64,000 nucleotides of DNA from Halobacteriovorax sp. DA5 (GTDB taxonomy: Bacteria > Bdellovibrionota > Bacteriovoracia > Bacteriovoracales > Bacteriovoracaceae): positions 310,001 through 374,000 of the forward strand of contig NZ_PPDJ01000002.1 in NCBI RefSeq assembly GCF_002903145.1. The letters are read 5' to 3'. The translations under genes were made by a program, and so were the position numbers. Under the pieces are notes generated by a model. The model was not told the DNA's origin. It did no database searches and saw only the letters and a program-made list of their open reading frames with translations. Below, piece by piece: positions 17,657-26,519 of this stretch. Numbering within the stretch: position 1 is the stretch's first letter; each line of letters opens with the position of its first letter.

Positions 17657-19027
17657 TTATGCTTTCTTAACAATATACTTTGCGAAATACTCATCTAATT
17701 TATGCTTAACTTTTGGTGCCAACCAAATTGTCGCAACCATATTTGGAATGGCCATTAGAGCAAAACCAATATCCATCGCATTTACCATATCATCAGGTGC
17801 CGAGATCGCTCCCATAAGAACCGTTGATGAATAGAAAAGTGCAAAAGTTAATCTTGCCCCAAGAATGGGGATACCCCCAAAAAGAAAATCCCAACATTTC
17901 TCACAATAGTTTGATGCACCTATTACTGTTGAAAGTGAAAAGAGAATGATTGAAAGTCCTAGTAAATGTGATCCTGCAACTCCAAAGTTTTTAACAAAGG
18001 CCATTTGAGTCATTAGAACTCCATTGGACTCTTGAAGCTCTTGTGGTGTCAGAGAACTTAGAATTACAATTGAAGTCATCGTACATACAATGATTGTATC
18101 AATAAAAGGGCCAATCATCGCAACAAGACCTTCCGCAACGGGCTCACTTGTCTTAGCATTTCCGTGGGCCATTGGAGCAGAGCCGACACCTGCCTCATTA
18201 GAGTAAGTCGCTCTTTTAATTCCAGTCTTAAAAATGTGAACAACGGCCAGTCCAGATGCTCCACCAACTGCAGCTCGTCCATTAATGGCCTCATTAAAAA
18301 TAAGAACAAAAACATCAAGAACACTTGATAGATTCATAAAAATAATAGCAATGGCACAACCAACATATAAAAGGCACATTGTTGGAACAATTTTTGAAGT
18401 TGCTTCTCCAATTCTTCTAACTCCACCCATGAGAATATAAACCATCAAGGATGCAGTGATAAAACCAGAAATGTATGTAGGTATACTGTAATTTGATTCG
18501 ATGAAGGTTGCCATTTGATTTGTATTGAATACACCGAGTGAACCGATTAAGCCTGCTACAGCAAAGAAATAAGCTAGGAAGTGCATATACTTAGGTAGGG
18601 CCTCTAAGATTGTATACATTGGGCCCCCTTGAATTTCTCCATGGTGGTCATTCTTTCGATACATAACCGCAAGAGTACATTCAAAGAATTTTGTATTCAT
18701 CCCAATTAGAGCACCAACCCACATCCAAAAAATAGCACCTGGGCCACCTTGCGAAATAGCAACGGCAACACCAGCAACATTTCCCATTCCAACAGTTGAG
18801 GCCAAAGCATTTGTTAGTGCCTTAAAATGAGAAATTTGCCCCTTACTCTCATCATCGTGTTCATGGTGAAATTTACCTACGATAAGCTTTATGGCGTGAA
18901 AGAAACCTGCTAGCATTTTGAAACGTGAAACGGCCACAAGATAGAGACCTCCGCCAACGAGTAAGATTACCAAAGGTAGTCCCCAGACAATATCGACGGT
19001 TTGCGCAAGAAATGCAGAAATATTCAT
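17657..19027 (-). CDS. Sodium:alanine/glycine symporter (AGCS family)
   Basis: The 456-residue integral membrane protein has about ten transmembrane helices and recognisable AGCS motifs: GMGNVAGVAVAISQGGPGAIFWMW (about 76-99) and ATYSNEAGVGSAPMAH in the middle. Members import alanine or glycine with sodium. It follows a convergent junction 10 nt from the phospholipase-like gene and has AAGGA before its ATG. It stands alone as a transcription unit. Specificity for alanine over glycine cannot be read from the sequence. Confidence 0.92.
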   Translation of the reverse strand: MNISAFLAQTVDIVWGLPLVILLVGGGLYLVAVSRFKMLAGFFHAIKLIVGKFHHEHDDESKGQISHFKALTNALASTVGMGNVAGVAVAISQGGPGAIFWMWVGALIGMNTKFFECTLAVMYRKNDHHGEIQGGPMYTILEALPKYMHFLAYFFAVAGLIGSLGVFNTNQMATFIESNYSIPTYISGFITASLMVYILMGGVRRIGEATSKIVPTMCLLYVGCAIAIIFMNLSSVLDVFVLIFNEAINGRAAVGGASGLAVVHIFKTGIKRATYSNEAGVGSAPMAHGNAKTSEPVAEGLVAMIGPFIDTIIVCTMTSIVILSSLTPQELQESNGVLMTQMAFVKNFGVAGSHLLGLSIILFSLSTVIGASNYCEKCWDFLFGGIPILGARLTFALFYSSTVLMGAISAPDDMVNAMDIGFALMAIPNMVATIWLAPKVKHKLDEYFAKYIVKKA

Positions 19028-19084
19028 AAAGGTCCTTTAAAATGCGGGTAATAAAACTTATTTAAAATTTTTCCACACAATAAC

Positions 19085-19282
19085 GTAAATGGCCAGACAA
19101 TGGAATACAACCTCGATGTATTTGGAGGCAACTCAGGATCAGCGATTTATAGTATTGAGCAACAAGCTGTTATTGGAGTCCATACATTTGGATCTGCATC
19201 CCTCATATACTGGCGCAGGAGGCCTTGCAGGAGGGATGCCTATTCGTGAAATACCATCTTATTTTCTTAATGATCTAAATTA
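19085..19282 (+). pseudogene. 3' remnant of a V8-like trypsin-fold serine protease, frameshifted
   Basis: In the frame of position 19100 the stretch reads MEYNLDVFGGNSGSAIYSIE then AVIGVHTFGSAS. GGNSGS with a following VIGVHT is the active-site serine region of glutamyl endopeptidase/V8 proteases. That frame then ends, but the +1 frame continues sensibly as SYTGAGGLAGGMPIREIPSYFLNDLN to a stop at 19282, as expected for the C-terminus of such a protease. The switch lies near a CCC run at 19200-19202. The His and Asp parts of the triad and the signal peptide are absent upstream, so the 5' two thirds are lost. Confidence 0.7.
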
Positions 19283-19307
19283 ATAAAGTTGGCACTCTAG
19301 TTGCATC

Positions 19308-19341
19308 ATATATCTCTAAGAAATCATTGAGAGAGGTATAT
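19308..19341 (+). promoter_or_regulatory. Hairpin covering ribosome site and start codon of the 1136-residue protein
   Basis: ATATATCTCT (19308-19317) can pair with AGAGGTATAT (19332-19341), with one G-U pair. The right arm includes the Shine-Dalgarno AGAGG and the first two bases of the ATG at 19340. It is AT-rich and weaker than the hairpins at 14958 and 26454. Confidence 0.35.
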
Positions 19342-22300
19342 GGTGTTAAAATCTAAGTTTTTACTAGTTATTCTTTTGACAGTGACTATTTTTTCGACAC
19401 AAGTGCAGGCCAAACCTATGCACAGTGGTCCAATTAATTCTCGCGCCGATGAAGAATGGGGTAATGAAGAAGCATTAGTTTCACTTAAATGGCCTCTTAA
19501 ATTTCTTCGCTATGATCTTCAGGACTTACTCGTTGGAGATGGTAAAGGTAGCTTTAAAGAGATCTCCAAGATTGACCTTGATCCAATCAATAGAACTTTT
19601 CACCTTGATGCCACCGTAAATATTCCAGACTCGATGCTTTTATCGATGGAAGATAAGGCCGGCGATAAGCTCTTAAATGAACACTCAATCTCTCTTGTTC
19701 TTGGCTTTCCTCCATATGTGCGTGGACAATATGTTGAGTTAACAATAGAGAAATTTGTCTTAGATGACGTTGATTATACAAATGGTATGCATATTGTAAC
19801 TAATGTAACTGCGGCGCTTTTAAGAAATCGAAGCTTACTCAATTACTTCATGGCCGATGATAAGGCCCCTACAGATTATTCTGATGAAGACCTTTCTAAA
19901 ACAATTAAAGATTTATTTGATAATGAAGATATCGTTTTAAAGGACAACCGAGTTCGTCTGCGTTTCAACTTTATGAAACTCTCCGGCCTAACACGTTACC
20001 GTGATCTCGAAAATCTTCAAGTTTGGTATATTGGCCCAAAGAAATTAAAAGGAACAAAGCAAGGAGCTTCATTTCTAATTGAAGGTGGAATTGGAAATCC
20101 TTCTCTTAGTTATATCAAAGGAATGAAAGAAGAAGGAAAGGTTGCTGCTGATGAGCTTAAAAAACTTCGTGAAGCAGAATATAAGACATATGGTTTTAGC
20201 GCTGATACTGAGCTAAGACTCTCCAAAATGCACTCAAGACTCCTAGAAGAGACAGGAATTTATAATTGGAATGATCGCGAAAGAATGATTATTAACGAAA
20301 TTCTAAAAACGTCTATTACAAAAGCAAGAAAGGCCCTAAGCCTAAAAGACTTATATTTTATTGATGAGCCACAACTGGCAAATATCAAATTCTTTGAGCA
20401 AGCAGGCGAGTTTTTAAGAGTCTCTATTGCTGATTTAAAGCTTAGACATGCAGTTGATTGGGAAACTCGAAATGGAGGCCGTAAAGGCTCAGAGATGCCT
20501 TTTGTAAGCTCTCGCATCTCACAAAATGCGGTTTCACAATTCACAAATTTCTTTCGTGACTTCAAACTAATTGATAAGGAGCCACTATTTAAAGAATTGA
20601 ATGTTGTGCTAGCTCCACATCTTCCTGGAATCATCTTAAGAGGACGTGTAAATCTTGAGCTAAACTCGCTATTTGAGATGGGCCTTGAAGGTGAAGGAAT
20701 TGATTTTAACAATCCAGATATTCGCCTTGATAGTAAGACTTATGGTAACTCTGTTCCATTTGAAATTTCTTTATATACATATATGAGAGATAAGGGTGTT
20801 TTAGAGCTAGATATTAAAGATGCGACACTTGGTAGTGGAAAAAATAGCGTTCTTCTAACTCCTAAAACTGACAAAGGATACTTTCTTGAAGAGTTCACAA
20901 AGCTTGCAACAGCAAATATTTTAAAGACGTACCTAATTAGTGATCCTCTTGCGACAAAAGAAGATGAAGTTGTAGTTGATGAGGCAGAAGTAAAAAGAAA
21001 GCTTATCGAAAAACTTGAAAACTTCAAAAATAACTTTCAACTTGCACAAACTGTTAAGACAGAAGAAGAAATCATAGCGGTTAAAAAGCTTGATCTTCAA
21101 AGTCCATTTAATTCAATCCCTGAAGAGATGACAGAAGAAAACTTAGTTGAGTTCTTCAATAATATCCTTGGAATTGATCGCCGTACAGGTAGACTTCAGA
21201 TCAATCTTGATCCGACTATTTTAAGTGAAAAGATTCTCTATGCTCAAAATAATGTACAAGTTTGGAATATAGAGCCAATCTTCGATAAATTAATGGATAA
21301 GACCTATATCGATCTAGCAATTGGTCACGGTGTAAGAACAAAAGACTTCTTATCAAATATTTATAATCGTCCAGAAAAGAAAGATAGCTTAAATTTTGTA
21401 GGTACTTCTGGTGATTTTAATAACGAAGGACCTACTGATTACTCATTTAAGATAAATCTTAGAGAATTCGAATCAATGGTAAACTCGATTCTTACGGCCT
21501 CAATTGCTCCACAAGTAAAAGAGGCCAAGGCCCAGCTTGCATCTCTTGAAGAAGGAAGTGTTAATATCCTTGAGGATCTTACTGTAAGGTCACAAGGTGA
21601 TAATCAGCTATACTTATCAATTGCCCTAAATCAAGTTGAAAAGAAGAAGCGCTGGTTTGGAGCAAGAATTGTTAACAATATCTTTGGCAACGAAGACAAG
21701 AATTATGTTATTGAGAATAATCGCTCATCAATAAGTGCAAGAATTAAGCTGCATGCTGTGCCTTTAAAAGACTATAAGAGTGATCTAATTGCAAAGAATC
21801 AGGATGAAATCTTTTTAGGAAATACTCTTCTAAAGATTGAATTAGAATCAATTGGTCGCACGGCAAAGAATCCTGGACTATTCGGATCGGTTTTAAACGC
21901 CATGATAGGGGATGTTAACCTTAAAAATGGCATCGTAGGCTCTAACCTTAAAAAGCTAGTCCTTAAGATTGCAGGGCCAATGCTAAACCCTACAGGTGAG
22001 AGAAATGGTAATGCAACTCTAGCGGGATTTGCACTCAATAATTACTTAAAGGTATTTACGACTAAAAAAGATATCTTATTACAGCTTAATCCACGTCTTG
22101 CAGGCCCAGTATGGGATCTACTACTTGTCCAAGACCAGGACTTTAAGGGACGCAAGATTGGAATTGGTGTGGATTATCCAAGTGAGACAATTAACTTTGA
22201 CTTTAAGATGGTCTTTAACCCATCGACAGTTGATAAGCATGAGCTTTATTTAATTATGAAGGAAGCAAGTGAGATTTCCCAATCAGTAAAAGATGGTAAG

Positions 22301-22750
22301 ATTAAATCGACTGCAGACTTCTTAAAAGTTTATGATCGTCTTTTCTATAATAGTGACATCACAAAGCTTTCACTTAAGCATCGACTGATTAAAGTAATTG
22401 ATAGCTACAATGCGCTTTCTGTTTTAAATGAAGAAGAGACTCATGCTGATAATTACTCAACAACTGGAGCAGAGCTTATGCAAATTGCCACAGCGGCAAA
22501 GGTTTTAAGAGATGCCTTAACAAGAGTAAGTGATCTTAAGCAACCAAAAGGTATTAGCACATATGCTAATAATGCACATAGAGTTTTAGCTGAGCTTGAT
22601 GAAAGATTTATTGGGCCTTATTATCGACTTTATAATAAGCGCTACAAAGAGAATAATCTTAAGATCATAAATGCACAGATTACGGATTGGACGCTTTACA
22701 TCCTTCCTGATGCACTCTTTGCACAGAAGGCCTTTGAGTTTCTTGACTAG
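19340..22750 (+). CDS. Large secreted or periplasmic protein of unknown function, 1136 residues
   Basis: No family is recognised. A signal peptide is clear (cleavage near TQVQA-KPM, about residue 25). The rest is a long alternation of beta-rich segments and charged helices, without cysteines or obvious catalytic motifs. Stretches such as SISLVLGFPPYVRGQYVEL and NATLAGFALNNYLKVF have the amphipathic strand pattern seen in large periplasmic lipid-handling or scaffold proteins. That resemblance is only structural. AGAGAGG precedes the start. The gene ends 13 nt before the convergent MipA/OmpV gene and is the second-longest ORF in the window. Confidence 0.75.
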   Translation: MVLKSKFLLVILLTVTIFSTQVQAKPMHSGPINSRADEEWGNEEALVSLKWPLKFLRYDLQDLLVGDGKGSFKEISKIDLDPINRTFHLDATVNIPDSMLLSMEDKAGDKLLNEHSISLVLGFPPYVRGQYVELTIEKFVLDDVDYTNGMHIVTNVTAALLRNRSLLNYFMADDKAPTDYSDEDLSKTIKDLFDNEDIVLKDNRVRLRFNFMKLSGLTRYRDLENLQVWYIGPKKLKGTKQGASFLIEGGIGNPSLSYIKGMKEEGKVAADELKKLREAEYKTYGFSADTELRLSKMHSRLLEETGIYNWNDRERMIINEILKTSITKARKALSLKDLYFIDEPQLANIKFFEQAGEFLRVSIADLKLRHAVDWETRNGGRKGSEMPFVSSRISQNAVSQFTNFFRDFKLIDKEPLFKELNVVLAPHLPGIILRGRVNLELNSLFEMGLEGEGIDFNNPDIRLDSKTYGNSVPFEISLYTYMRDKGVLELDIKDATLGSGKNSVLLTPKTDKGYFLEEFTKLATANILKTYLISDPLATKEDEVVVDEAEVKRKLIEKLENFKNNFQLAQTVKTEEEIIAVKKLDLQSPFNSIPEEMTEENLVEFFNNILGIDRRTGRLQINLDPTILSEKILYAQNNVQVWNIEPIFDKLMDKTYIDLAIGHGVRTKDFLSNIYNRPEKKDSLNFVGTSGDFNNEGPTDYSFKINLREFESMVNSILTASIAPQVKEAKAQLASLEEGSVNILEDLTVRSQGDNQLYLSIALNQVEKKKRWFGARIVNNIFGNEDKNYVIENNRSSISARIKLHAVPLKDYKSDLIAKNQDEIFLGNTLLKIELESIGRTAKNPGLFGSVLNAMIGDVNLKNGIVGSNLKKLVLKIAGPMLNPTGERNGNATLAGFALNNYLKVFTTKKDILLQLNPRLAGPVWDLLLVQDQDFKGRKIGIGVDYPSETINFDFKMVFNPSTVDKHELYLIMKEASEISQSVKDGKIKSTADFLKVYDRLFYNSDITKLSLKHRLIKVIDSYNALSVLNEEETHADNYSTTGAELMQIATAAKVLRDALTRVSDLKQPKGISTYANNAHRVLAELDERFIGPYYRLYNKRYKENNLKIINAQITDWTLYILPDALFAQKAFEFLD

Positions 22751-22763
22751 ATTTCACAAAAAT

Positions 22764-23597
22764 CTAGCGAGTTGACTCTCCAAGAATATAATTTAGACCG
22801 AGAAAAATACTTTCGCGATAGCCTCTTTTAGTTAAGGGGCTATCTTCTACCGCTCCGGAATACTTCGTATACGAATAGAAGCTATTTAAAACGTATTTCT
22901 TTCCAATAGGGTAATTAACAATAAGCCTAGCACTTAGCTGATGAGAGGCCCCTGGAGTGTATTCAGGACGATCTGCACGAGCTTCAGCACTTGAGACACC
23001 AAAATAGTAGCGACTCCAATTGTCGCTATACTGAGAGTATGTGATACCTGGAATAAGAACGATCTTTTCACCCTTCCAAGGCTCAATTGGGAATGCCTTA
23101 GAGACTGAAACATAGTATTTGCTAGCTTCAGAGCGGCCACTAATATCGTGCGTATAACTAAATCTCGTCATAAACCACTTAGATGGCAGAATAAAGGTTA
23201 GCCCTAAATCAAGGGAGCGATCTCGCTCACGAAGTCCGTCATTATATGTACCAGCTTCGGCCTCGACTTTGTTAAAGTCTGGAGTAAGAGTTAGGCTTGT
23301 GAGAGGAAACAAGCGAAAGCTTGCTGCAATCCCACGAAATGAAAATCTCTTATAATTGTAGTTAATTGAGGGAACAACTGGGATATCGAATTGATCCCCA
23401 ACTTTATAGAGCGAAGACGAGAAACTTGTTCCTAAACCAACTTGATTTGTTGGCGGCGGTCTCTTATCTCTTTGTCTTTCTAACTCGTTGATCCTCTCGG
23501 TTCTACCATTAGAAAAAACAGGGGCCGAAATAATAACGGCCCCTAATGTGATTATTTTGAAAAATAATTTTTTACGACTTGGCAAACGTACTCGCAT
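22764..23597 (-). CDS. MipA/OmpV family outer-membrane protein
   Basis: An outer-membrane beta-barrel with an N-terminal signal peptide (FFKIITLGAVIISAPVFS). Alternating amphipathic strands run through the mature part, and the family-typical YYFGVSSAEARADRPEYTPG segment and a C-terminal strand (IFLGLNYILGESTR) are present. MipA links murein hydrolase MltA to its partners in E. coli, but most relatives are uncharacterised porin-like barrels. I use the ATG at 23597, preceded by GGAAGAAG, giving 277 residues. An ATG at 23624 is also in frame. Either way the 5' end lies inside the DegT gene on the same strand, so the two are translationally linked. Confidence 0.8.
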   Translation of the reverse strand: MRVRLPSRKKLFFKIITLGAVIISAPVFSNGRTERINELERQRDKRPPPTNQVGLGTSFSSSLYKVGDQFDIPVVPSINYNYKRFSFRGIAASFRLFPLTSLTLTPDFNKVEAEAGTYNDGLRERDRSLDLGLTFILPSKWFMTRFSYTHDISGRSEASKYYVSVSKAFPIEPWKGEKIVLIPGITYSQYSDNWSRYYFGVSSAEARADRPEYTPGASHQLSARLIVNYPIGKKYVLNSFYSYTKYSGAVEDSPLTKRGYRESIFLGLNYILGESTR

Positions 23598-24676
23598 TCT
23601 TCTTCCGTGATATAGGCGAAACATGGCAGGTTTAAAACTGCTTTACTAATATAATCAGCATTTCCGTGATCAATTGATCCAACACTATGGGCAGGAGCAC
23701 CTTCTTGCTTGCTCATTGCACCTGGATAAATTGTTCCGAAACCTACATTTGCTTCTTTTAAAGCAGCTGAAAGCCCATCTCTAAGCTCTGGCTCAATTAA
23801 AGCAACACTACAGTATCCATTTTCTCCTACGTGAGCTGGAACATCTTGAATCTTAAGAGGAAGACCCTGAAGATTCTTGCGGTAGTATTCAACAGCCGCG
23901 CGACGAGAATCAAGTCTTGCATCGATATGCTCAAGAGATAGGTTTAGAAATAGTGATTCATAAGCACCAATTCTTGAGTTCCAACCAATTAGGCCGTGGC
24001 TATAGTGACTTGTACGTCCGTGGTTAATTAGAGTCTTACAAGTGTTAATTAGCGTTTCATCGTTTGAGAAGATTGCACCTGCATCCCCAGAAGCTCCAAG
24101 AACTTTTGCTGGGTAAAAGCTTGTCGTTGAGATCTTAGCTGTTCCTAGAATCGACTCTCCATTGATTGTCGTTCCAAAACACTGAGCACCGTCTTCAATA
24201 AGCATTACGCCATTATCTTCAGCGATCTTTCTGATTTCCATTGTATCTGGACATGCCCAACCATATAGGTGAACAAGAATAGCTGCCTTAGGATTGAATT
24301 TTTCAACGGCCTCTTTAAAAGTATCTTTATCCCAGTGTAGAGTTTCACGGCTAACATCAACAGTTGCAGGGTTTGCACCTACGTTAACAACTGCCTCAAA
24401 AGTCGCCCAGAAAGTCATATCTGGAACTAATACAACGTCGTTTTTTTCAACGCCACTTGCTCTTAGAGCAATCTGGATTGCATCCGTACCGTTGGCACAA
24501 CCAACTGCGTATTTTGCACCAGTCTTAGCTGCTAGCTTCTCCTCAAGCATATTAACCTGAGGTCCACCAATAAATTGTGTGTTATCAAAAAGTGTTTCAA
24601 CGCCTGAAAGGAATTCATCACGAAACCCGTCTTCAAAGCGATTTAATGTAATAAATGGTACGCCGTTAACTGACAT
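23552..24676 (-). CDS. DegT/DnrJ/EryC1/StrS family aminotransferase
   Basis: A PLP-dependent sugar aminotransferase (374 residues from the ATG at 24676, which follows GAGG by 5 nt; the longer frame to 24790 has no ribosome site). Family marks include FIGGPQV, the GCANGTDAIQIALRA cofactor region, EDGAQCFGT and the Schiff-base lysine in STTSFYPAKVLGASGDAGA. Members add an amino group to UDP- or dTDP-keto-sugars for LPS, capsule or glycoprotein synthesis. No other sugar-nucleotide genes are adjacent, so the product cannot be named. The downstream MipA/OmpV gene overlaps its 3' end by 46 bp. Confidence 0.9.
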   Translation of the reverse strand: MSVNGVPFITLNRFEDGFRDEFLSGVETLFDNTQFIGGPQVNMLEEKLAAKTGAKYAVGCANGTDAIQIALRASGVEKNDVVLVPDMTFWATFEAVVNVGANPATVDVSRETLHWDKDTFKEAVEKFNPKAAILVHLYGWACPDTMEIRKIAEDNGVMLIEDGAQCFGTTINGESILGTAKISTTSFYPAKVLGASGDAGAIFSNDETLINTCKTLINHGRTSHYSHGLIGWNSRIGAYESLFLNLSLEHIDARLDSRRAAVEYYRKNLQGLPLKIQDVPAHVGENGYCSVALIEPELRDGLSAALKEANVGFGTIYPGAMSKQEGAPAHSVGSIDHGNADYISKAVLNLPCFAYITEEECEYVCQVVKNYFSK

Positions 24677-24886
24677 ATTTCCTCGCATTTTTAAGTAATT
24701 ACAAACATTATAGGGGAAAGAATATGACTTAGGAATAGCGAATATTGTTAAATTTGGGTCAAAAATAGGGGATTTCAAAGGCGATTTCAAGCTGAATTTT
24801 CAAGGCCTTACGGCCCAACTTTAATCAACAAAATCTATACACCACTATATATAGATTTCAACATCACTCATTGCGTTCAGATTATC

Positions 24887-24895
24887 TGTTATATA
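24887..24895 (+). promoter_or_regulatory. Extended -10 predicting a leaderless mRNA for the exported gluzincin
   Basis: TG-t-TATATA ends 6 nt before the ATG at 24902, with no Shine-Dalgarno in between. Confidence 0.45.
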
Positions 24896-24901
24896 AATAA
24901 A

Positions 24902-25861
24902 ATGAAAACAATCTCATTAGCTATTATTTCTCTAATATCAACTAATATCATGGCCTCTAGTGTGATCACGACGGAAAGTGAGTTTCGTGAAGTCATTGAG
25001 AGCGTCCTAAGTATCTACGACCAGAAGTTACCACAAGGCAATCAGCGCCAAGTTGATATTAACTGGGAATCTAAGACATTAAATGCGTCAGTTGGTTACA
25101 AGAGAAATTCAGAATCTGTGCGCTTTAGCTTTCACGGAGAGTTTGTTCGAAAAAACCAATTAACAAAAGATGCCTTTGCTCTTGTTGCTTGTCATGAAGT
25201 TGGCCATATCATTGGTGGTTATCCGAAGGTTATGCCGACCCAAAAGTATTCAAGTGAGGCGCAGTCTGATTACTTTGCTACTAATGAATGTTTAAAGAAA
25301 TACTTTGCTTTAAATAACTCTGATAGCTTTGAGCTAAATGGTATTAACGCTGAGAATCTTTTAGAGTGCAAGCAAGATAAATCATGCCTAAGAGGCCTTG
25401 GTGCCATTAGAGATGCTTCAGTCATTTATCCTGGAAGTAATATCAACGCTAAGTCAGATCATGTCTCAAAAGTGACAATCTTTAATGATTACCCACAAAG
25501 TCAGTGCCGTGTGGACACGCTAAAAGCAGGCCTTTTAAATCAGCCAAGACCAACTTGTTGGTTTAAGTCTTATCAAGCTGAGCGCTATGAATATCAGTAC
25601 GACTATGAATATGAAGAGGCCCAAGGTGTCGCAGAGATTACCGAAGTAACAGCAACAGATTTCGGTTGTCATATTCGTACGAAATACCCCGATGTATGGA
25701 TGGGAAGTTACTTAAACCCGCTGTCAGAAAGCGAATTATTACTTAGAGGCGTGCGCTACGTAGGTACTAATTGCAAGTATCAAGTAGGGGATACACTTAG
25801 TGGTGCCATGACCCTATTTCGTGGGAATTTATACCTAAATCTAAATCCAACGGATAAGTAA
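24902..25861 (+). CDS. Exported HExxH zinc metallopeptidase-like protein, paralogue of the 53449 gene
   Basis: A 319-residue protein with a signal peptide (cleaved near IMA-SSV). The zinc motif ACHEVGHIIGG (H98, E99, H102) is followed 21 residues later by SEAQSDYFA. The combination HExxH plus ExxxD is that of M48-like gluzincins, so E119 or D123 may be the third ligand. Conserved cysteines follow (C130, CKQDKSC, QCRVD, TCWFKS). A second copy with the same order of motifs lies at 53449. Substrate unknown. I infer a periplasmic or secreted protease. The C-terminal 80 residues, with a YEYQYDYEYEE stretch, are absent from the paralogue. Confidence 0.75.
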   Translation: MKTISLAIISLISTNIMASSVITTESEFREVIESVLSIYDQKLPQGNQRQVDINWESKTLNASVGYKRNSESVRFSFHGEFVRKNQLTKDAFALVACHEVGHIIGGYPKVMPTQKYSSEAQSDYFATNECLKKYFALNNSDSFELNGINAENLLECKQDKSCLRGLGAIRDASVIYPGSNINAKSDHVSKVTIFNDYPQSQCRVDTLKAGLLNQPRPTCWFKSYQAERYEYQYDYEYEEAQGVAEITEVTATDFGCHIRTKYPDVWMGSYLNPLSESELLLRGVRYVGTNCKYQVGDTLSGAMTLFRGNLYLNLNPTDK

Positions 25862-25890
25862 ATCTTAAGTTTTCTTAACTATTAAGATCG

Positions 25891-25935
25891 CCCCCATTTG
25901 CATAATAATTGTTAAATATTATTTACAGTTGGGGG
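25891..25935 (+). promoter_or_regulatory. Upstream C-run complementary to the ribosome site of the 25940 gene
   Basis: CCCCCA (25891-25896) pairs with TGGGGG (25930-25935), which is the Shine-Dalgarno of the ATG at 25940, across a 33-nt AT-rich loop. It is short but GC-only apart from one pair, and the loop length resembles that of the hairpins at 14958 and 26454. Confidence 0.35.
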
Positions 25936-25939
25936 ACAA

Positions 25940-26443
25940 ATGAAGATTTTAACTAAAATCTCTATTGCATTAACATTAATTTCAGCAGTATCAACAATCG
26001 CAGCAACCGTAGACTTTGGGACAACGAATCACATTGCATTCCGTTGCCAAGTAGATATCTTTGAGAAGGTTGTTAATCCAGTTTCATACCGTGCCTATGC
26101 CGGAAGACTTATTAATTCAGTATTTCACGAACAGTACAATAATATCACAGGCCCAGACCTAAAAATGCTTATGGATTATGGCAATGGGCGCGCACTTTTT
26201 TCTAATGTAATTATTGGTGGAAATGGCTATTTCAAATGGTCTGTTGTGGAAACCGATGATCATGCAATTGATATATTAGATGCAAAATGGCCTATTTCGG
26301 CCCGTGTTCTATACAGTCCGAGACACTTTGATCGTGCCAAAAATGGAAAAGCAATAGGAGAGTCAAACGACCATCTCTATCGCGTTGAATGTTTTGAAGT
26401 AAAACAAGCACCTGGTGACGACGATATCGTTATTGGTGTCTAA
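25940..26443 (+). CDS. Small exported protein of unknown function
   Basis: A 167-residue protein with a signal peptide (cleaved near TIAA-TVD). The mature protein contains two cysteines (in FRCQVD and VECFEV) that could form one disulfide, and the rest looks beta-rich. No family recognised. The very strong G-run ribosome site (GGGGGA) lies 5 nt before the ATG. It sits between two other exported proteins on the same strand, with gaps of about 77 nt each side, so it may be independently transcribed. Confidence 0.7.
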   Translation: MKILTKISIALTLISAVSTIAATVDFGTTNHIAFRCQVDIFEKVVNPVSYRAYAGRLINSVFHEQYNNITGPDLKMLMDYGNGRALFSNVIIGGNGYFKWSVVETDDHAIDILDAKWPISARVLYSPRHFDRAKNGKAIGESNDHLYRVECFEVKQAPGDDDIVIGV

Positions 26444-26453
26444 AATAGTGATT

Positions 26454-26519
26454 GAAAAATCCCCTTCTTTTATGAAATAATTTTTGCTTACTTATTGTTT
26501 TATAAAAGAAGGATTTTTC
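26454..26519 (+). promoter_or_regulatory. Long leader hairpin masking the ribosome site of the 26520 gene
   Basis: GAAAAATCCCCTTCTTTT (26454-26471) is complementary, with two bulged C residues, to AAAAGAAGGATTTTTC (26504-26519). The right arm contains the Shine-Dalgarno AAGGA and ends one base before the ATG. The 16-bp match and 32-nt AT-rich loop are too good for chance. It could also act as an intrinsic terminator for the preceding gene, since the stem ends in a U-rich run. Confidence 0.65.

Noticed and set aside
19089..19283. Open frame of 64 codons on the plus strand as an independent gene
   Set aside because: Its second half is the natural C-terminus of the frameshifted serine protease and its first half is out of frame with the GGNSGS block, so it is part of a pseudogene.
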